17,502 bases of DNA, from assembly GCA_021802165.1 (NCBI GenBank), contig JAKAAU010000004.1:1-17502 (forward strand), given 5' to 3'. Source of the DNA: Thermoplasmata archaeon. Lineage in GTDB: Archaea > Thermoplasmatota > Thermoplasmata > Thermoplasmatales > Thermoplasmataceae. Of the stretch, positions 14,144-17,502 are shown piece after piece; position 1 is the stretch's first letter, and each line of letters opens with the position of its first letter. A program made the position numbers and the translations under genes. The notes beneath the pieces were generated by a model. The model saw nothing but the letters and a program-made list of their open reading frames with translations. It searched no databases and was not told the DNA's origin.

Positions 14144-16812
14144 ATTATAGCATCTACTAAAATCTCCTTTATTAACTTTTCACTTATTCCACTATCCGAT
14201 ATTGCACTAAATAGTTTTTTATTTCTGGTCTTTTCCTGGATGTGTATTCCGTGATCCAGGATGGACGATGAGATCTTATTAACAACCGGTTCAATTCCTA
14301 TTCCTGTTATTTCATTTCCATGGTTTATTACAATGCATTGAACGTTCTTCCTGAAAATTCCCTGTATCAGGAGATTAAGCTCATCCCTGTCCAGATCGGT
14401 GATGTACAGCCTTATATTTCCCTGCATGACAGGATTATTGATAATGCCCTCCACCTTTTCCTTTCTGTACCTGTCTATCAATTTGATATTCTCAAGGTTT
14501 TCATGAAAAATTTCCATTGAGTGGGTGTAAACATCCCTTAAATCTACCTTCATGTACTCCTGCTCTTTTACTACTGTATCGTGGAGGATCTGCACATACC
14601 TCAATGCAGCAGGTCCGGCAGCAAATATGATTCTCTGTATTCCCTCCTGTATGGTCTCGGTTTTTATTATTTTAATGAATCCTATTTCGCCTGTGTTTTT
14701 CAGATGTGTACCGCCACAGCCCTCTGAATCTATGCCATCAATTGTTACAACCCGTATTTTGGATGAGACCGGTACGCCGCCTTCGAAGAGCCTGAAACCA
14801 TATTTCTCTATAGCAGGGTTCCAGCTTACGTTGGCAACAGTTATTTTCCTGTTCTGTTCAATGGCCTCGAGGCACATATCTTCTATATTTCTAATATCCT
14901 CCAGTGTAATTTTTCTGTAATGGGTCACATCGATTCTCGATTCATCAATATCTTTTTTGACACCACTCTGCCAAATATGTTCCCCAAAATATTTTCTCAT
15001 TATTCCCAGGAGCAGGTGAGTTGCAGAGTGATGTATCATCAACTGTCTTCTCCGGGCATAGTCAATCACGCCCTTTATCCTTGAATTTACTGGTATATTC
15101 CCATCCAGAAAATGCACTATAGAATTACCGTATTTCTGAACATCGGTGACATTTACTCTTTTGCCATTTGCAATAAAATAGCCCAGATCACACGGCTGGC
15201 CGCCTCCTTCCGGGTAAAATGCAGTCTGGTTCGGGATTATTCTTTTATCCTCTGAATACAGTGCAATAGCTGTAAACTCAGAAATTTCAGTATTGTCATA
15301 ATAAAGTGGCCGGGTATTCACAGGGGGGTACTGTTCATGCCTTTTCTTCTTCACATTTTTCTTTTCATGCCCCGCAATAACTATTTCCTGAAAATTATCA
15401 GGCAGTTCCATGTCATTCCCAGTTATTTTTCTGTAGGTATCCTTTATGAGTTCCTCGTTTATTCCTTCTGATTCATACAGGGTGATTGCATCTTCCAGCG
15501 CTAATTTCCCTGATTTTATGTATTTTCTGACCTTTGTTTCTGCACTTCTTGTTATCTCCCCATATTTTTCTTTCTCTATGGATAAGATATCGGATATGAA
15601 CTCTCTATCATAATTTTTAATTATTTTTGAAAATACATTGTACTGAAAATCCATGAGTTCCATGAAATCCTTTTTGAACCCTGTGTCCTCTATAAATTTC
15701 ATGGATCTCCTTATGAGTGTCCTTGCCAGATAGCCAACCTTCACATTGGATGGTATGACATAATCGGAAAACATCAGTAGCAGAGTTTTTGTGTGGTCTG
15801 CAAGGGAGTACAGGGCCCTGATCTTTTTCAGCCTTTGGAGAAAATCTCCTCCCATTTGCAGATTATTCTCTTCCATATAGGGCCTTAACTGTTTCAGAAG
15901 AACAGATTCCCTGTAAGGATCGATTTCGGCAGATAGCTCTGATATCTTTTGAATTATCTTATCATCGATGCCACCAACAGAAGAATTCACCATTATGTAA
16001 TTAATGGTTTCCGGGAAAATTGATTCGTATACTGTGGGGGTTCCGGCAGATAGCCACACCAGCCTTTCAAGGCCGTAACCGGTATCAACGATCCTCAACG
16101 GCATGGGTGAATATTTGGTTCCCTCTATGTCGATATCACCTTCTGGATCTTCTTTCAGATCCATGAATACAAGTGTGGCAACCTCAAGACCCCTGACGAA
16201 GACCTCAACTGCATTGCCTGCATTCCCGCCACCGAACCATGGTTTTTCCTTGTATGTTATTATTCTCCCATCGATGCCAAGCCGGTCGGTCAAGAATCTG
16301 TATGAATATTCAACCGTTTCGTTTTTCCAGTAAACGTATTTATCCTCATAATTGAATGCATCATGGCATAGCATCTCGAATGATGTGAGATGTCTACCTG
16401 TTTTGCCCACAAGATCCAGGTCAAGCATTCTTATACTGGGCTGTGACATTGCGATGGGGTTGCCAGGAGGTGGTACCATGCCCGATGTAACCTGGGGCTG
16501 AAAATCGTAAATTGAGGCGTTCACAAGCAGGACATCTTCCCGCCATCTTGGAACAACCGGGTAAAAATCCAGAATTTTATGCTTCATGCTGCTGTCCCTG
16601 AAGAAGTTGAGGAATTCATCACGCATCTCGTCCAGTGTGTACCTGCGTTTTACAGGCGAATTCCATATAAATGAGTAACTTTCACATGCAGGATCACCGC
16701 ATGTAGTTTTACCGGGGTCTGAGGTCCAGAAGTATGATGAACATACTGAACATTGCTTCCTTATGAATTTATTATCCCTGAAAAAATCCAGATCAAATTC
16801 TCCTTCTGCCAT
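14140..16812 (-). CDS. alaS: Alanyl-tRNA synthetase, archaeal type
   Basis: AlaRS charges tRNA-Ala with alanine and clears mischarged Ser/Gly through its editing domain. The 890-residue protein has the archaeal N-terminal cysteine cluster (Cys21, Cys24, Cys38, Cys43). A class II catalytic core follows, with RWREDVLLVNASIYDFQP near 88-105, a glycine-rich WFGGGNAGNAVEVF segment, and DTGYGLERLVWL carrying motif 3. The editing domain has both zinc motifs, HHSATH (594-599) and CGGTH (699-703). The C-terminal segment (about 750-890) corresponds to the C-Ala region. Length fits archaeal AlaRS. The ATG at 16812 has a TATA element centred near 16842, about 30 bases upstream. It is first in a two-gene unit with the M50-like gene. 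Confidence 0.96.
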   Translation of the reverse strand: MAEGEFDLDFFRDNKFIRKQCSVCSSYFWTSDPGKTTCGDPACESYSFIWNSPVKRRYTLDEMRDEFLNFFRDSSMKHKILDFYPVVPRWREDVLLVNASIYDFQPQVTSGMVPPPGNPIAMSQPSIRMLDLDLVGKTGRHLTSFEMLCHDAFNYEDKYVYWKNETVEYSYRFLTDRLGIDGRIITYKEKPWFGGGNAGNAVEVFVRGLEVATLVFMDLKEDPEGDIDIEGTKYSPMPLRIVDTGYGLERLVWLSAGTPTVYESIFPETINYIMVNSSVGGIDDKIIQKISELSAEIDPYRESVLLKQLRPYMEENNLQMGGDFLQRLKKIRALYSLADHTKTLLLMFSDYVIPSNVKVGYLARTLIRRSMKFIEDTGFKKDFMELMDFQYNVFSKIIKNYDREFISDILSIEKEKYGEITRSAETKVRKYIKSGKLALEDAITLYESEGINEELIKDTYRKITGNDMELPDNFQEIVIAGHEKKNVKKKRHEQYPPVNTRPLYYDNTEISEFTAIALYSEDKRIIPNQTAFYPEGGGQPCDLGYFIANGKRVNVTDVQKYGNSIVHFLDGNIPVNSRIKGVIDYARRRQLMIHHSATHLLLGIMRKYFGEHIWQSGVKKDIDESRIDVTHYRKITLEDIRNIEDMCLEAIEQNRKITVANVSWNPAIEKYGFRLFEGGVPVSSKIRVVTIDGIDSEGCGGTHLKNTGEIGFIKIIKTETIQEGIQRIIFAAGPAALRYVQILHDTVVKEQEYMKVDLRDVYTHSMEIFHENLENIKLIDRYRKEKVEGIINNPVMQGNIRLYITDLDRDELNLLIQGIFRKNVQCIVINHGNEITGIGIEPVVNKISSSILDHGIHIQEKTRNKKLFSAISDSGISEKLIKEILVDAII

Positions 16813-16924
16813 TTTACATATAATGCATCTCCATAAATAAATATAATTGTCATGTTGATTATTTATATTAACTGTATTTCATAATGATAAACAATATTTA
16901 TATCCTTATTATCTATTTAATAAT
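16813..16924. promoter_or_regulatory. Divergent promoter region of alaS and the dCMP-deaminase-like gene
   Basis: On the minus strand TTATATTT (about 16839-16846) serves alaS, giving a leader of only a few bases. On the plus strand AATATTTATATCC (TATA core 16897-16902) is about 25 bases before the ATG at 16925, fitting a leaderless mRNA. No clear long palindrome separates them. Confidence 0.55.
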
Positions 16925-17443
16925 ATGGAGGAAGAATTAAAGAGACCCTCATGGGATGAATATTTCATGCGGATGGCATATCTTGCCGCTTCACGTTCCA
17001 ACTGTACAAGGAGAAAGGTGGGGGCTGTTATTGTCAGGGATAATAATGTGCTGGCAACTGGATACAACGGCCCCCCGGCACATACTGTTAATTGTGATAT
17101 AGTGGGCTGCATAAGGGACGAGCTGAATGTTCCATCAGGAGAAAGGCATGAGCTCTGCAGGGGCCTGCACGCTGAACAGAACGCAATAATACAGGCGGCA
17201 GTCAATGGATCGTCAATCAAAGGTTCAAAGATATACGTTACAACCCACCCCTGCGTCGTATGCTCCAAAATGATTATGAATTCACATATTGATGAAATTA
17301 TATTTGCAGAAGGTTATCCAGATGACCTTGCAGAATTAATGCTTCTAGAAAGCGATATAAAGATCAGAAAATTCAATCTTTCGGATAGGGAGGTAGAATC
17401 CATGATCGGTGTCCGGTATATACACAAAACCGGAGAAGATTGA
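16925..17443 (+). CDS. Deoxycytidylate (dCMP) deaminase family protein
   Basis: This 172-residue zinc deaminase has the catalytic HAE (82-84) and PCVVC (109-113) motifs of the cytidine/deoxycytidylate deaminase superfamily. The dCMP-deaminase flavour shows in RPSWDEYFM at the start, TRRKVGAVIVRDN (28-40), TGYNGPP (45-51) and the insert CIRDELNVPSGERHELCRG (62-80), whose cysteines (62, 78) and nearby His may bind a second zinc. The expected reaction is dCMP to dUMP plus ammonia, supplying dUMP for thymidylate. Length is normal. The ATG is supported by a TATA element about 25 bases upstream. It is divergent from alaS and appears monocistronic. Confidence 0.88.
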   Translation: MEEELKRPSWDEYFMRMAYLAASRSNCTRRKVGAVIVRDNNVLATGYNGPPAHTVNCDIVGCIRDELNVPSGERHELCRGLHAEQNAIIQAAVNGSSIKGSKIYVTTHPCVVCSKMIMNSHIDEIIFAEGYPDDLAELMLLESDIKIRKFNLSDREVESMIGVRYIHKTGED

Positions 17444-17487
17444 TTTTTATTATTTTTATATATCTAATTATATATTTCTTTTACATA
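17444..17487 (+). terminator. T-rich transcription end after the deaminase gene
   Basis: Immediately after the TGA stop come several T-runs (TTTTTATTATTTTTATA at about 17446-17462, then TTTCTTTTAC near 17476-17485). These are typical of archaeal intrinsic termination, which does not need a hairpin. The remaining bases to 17502 are AT-rich and may be the start of the next gene's promoter. Confidence 0.55.
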
Positions 17488-17502
17488 TAATAAATATTTA
17501 AA

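Noticed and set aside
1..17502. CRISPR arrays, insertion sequences, integrases, toxin-antitoxin or defence modules
   Set aside because: No spaced direct repeats, transposase motifs or terminal inverted repeats were seen; the large open frames are metabolic, translation-related or membrane proteins.

Overview
The window looks like a chromosomal segment from an archaeon of the order Thermoplasmatales (Ferroplasma, Cuniculiplasma, Picrophilus and relatives). This is inferred from gene content and promoter style, not from a 16S gene. The archaeal markers are MptE (tetrahydropterin synthesis), Dph2 (diphthamide on elongation factor 2), an archaeal-type AlaRS with an N-terminal cysteine cluster, an archaeal DUF373 membrane protein, an archaeal t6A-type methylthiotransferase and a ComB-family protein. 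The DNA is moderately AT-rich and uses AGG/AGA for arginine. Many start codons lie about 20-28 bases downstream of a TATA element, which is the arrangement of leaderless archaeal mRNAs.

Layout. 1-110 is the tail of an unidentified gene. 111-199 is a convergent gap holding a hairpin that resembles the 3' end of a tRNA. 200-1888 (-) is a thiamine-diphosphate enzyme, divergent from the comB-family gene 2028-2690 (+) across an AT-rich gap with a perfect 12-bp palindrome. comB overlaps tail-to-tail with a minus-strand set: a small winged-helix protein (4803-4588), a DUF373 membrane protein (4485-3358) and mptE (3361-2687, joined by an ATGA overlap). A plus-strand run follows: an MBL-fold YycJ-like protein (4910-5659), a thioredoxin-reductase-like ferredoxin/NAD(P) oxidoreductase (5721-6716) and dph2 (6742-7746). 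dph2 overlaps tail-to-tail with a MiaB-family tRNA methylthiotransferase (8930-7728, -). An Lrp/AsnC regulator (9151-9690, +) faces an aspartase-like gene (11133-9766, -), which is divergent from a degenerate isocitrate-dehydrogenase-family protein (11204-12328, +). A degenerate site-2-protease-family membrane protein (14143-12332, -) overlaps alaS (16812-14140, -) by ATGA. A dCMP-deaminase-like gene (16925-17443, +) closes the window.

Most of this is housekeeping: translation-linked modification (Dph2, methylthiotransferase, AlaRS), pterin cofactor synthesis, redox, aspartate metabolism and nucleotide metabolism. I see no CRISPR array, insertion sequence, integrase, toxin-antitoxin pair or obvious defence system. 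The unusual signals are two proteins that keep their family fold signatures but have lost catalytic residues: the M50/S2P homologue (RExxK instead of HExxH, with the downstream LDGG motif kept) and the isocitrate-dehydrogenase homologue (key Ser, Tyr, Lys and Asp positions changed). Others are a flavin reductase lacking both the redox CxxC and the usual NADPH arginines, a TPP enzyme paired with comB in a lineage not known to make coenzyme M, and a tRNA-3'-end-like sequence without a 5' half. Functions are assigned from motifs read by eye; no database search was possible.
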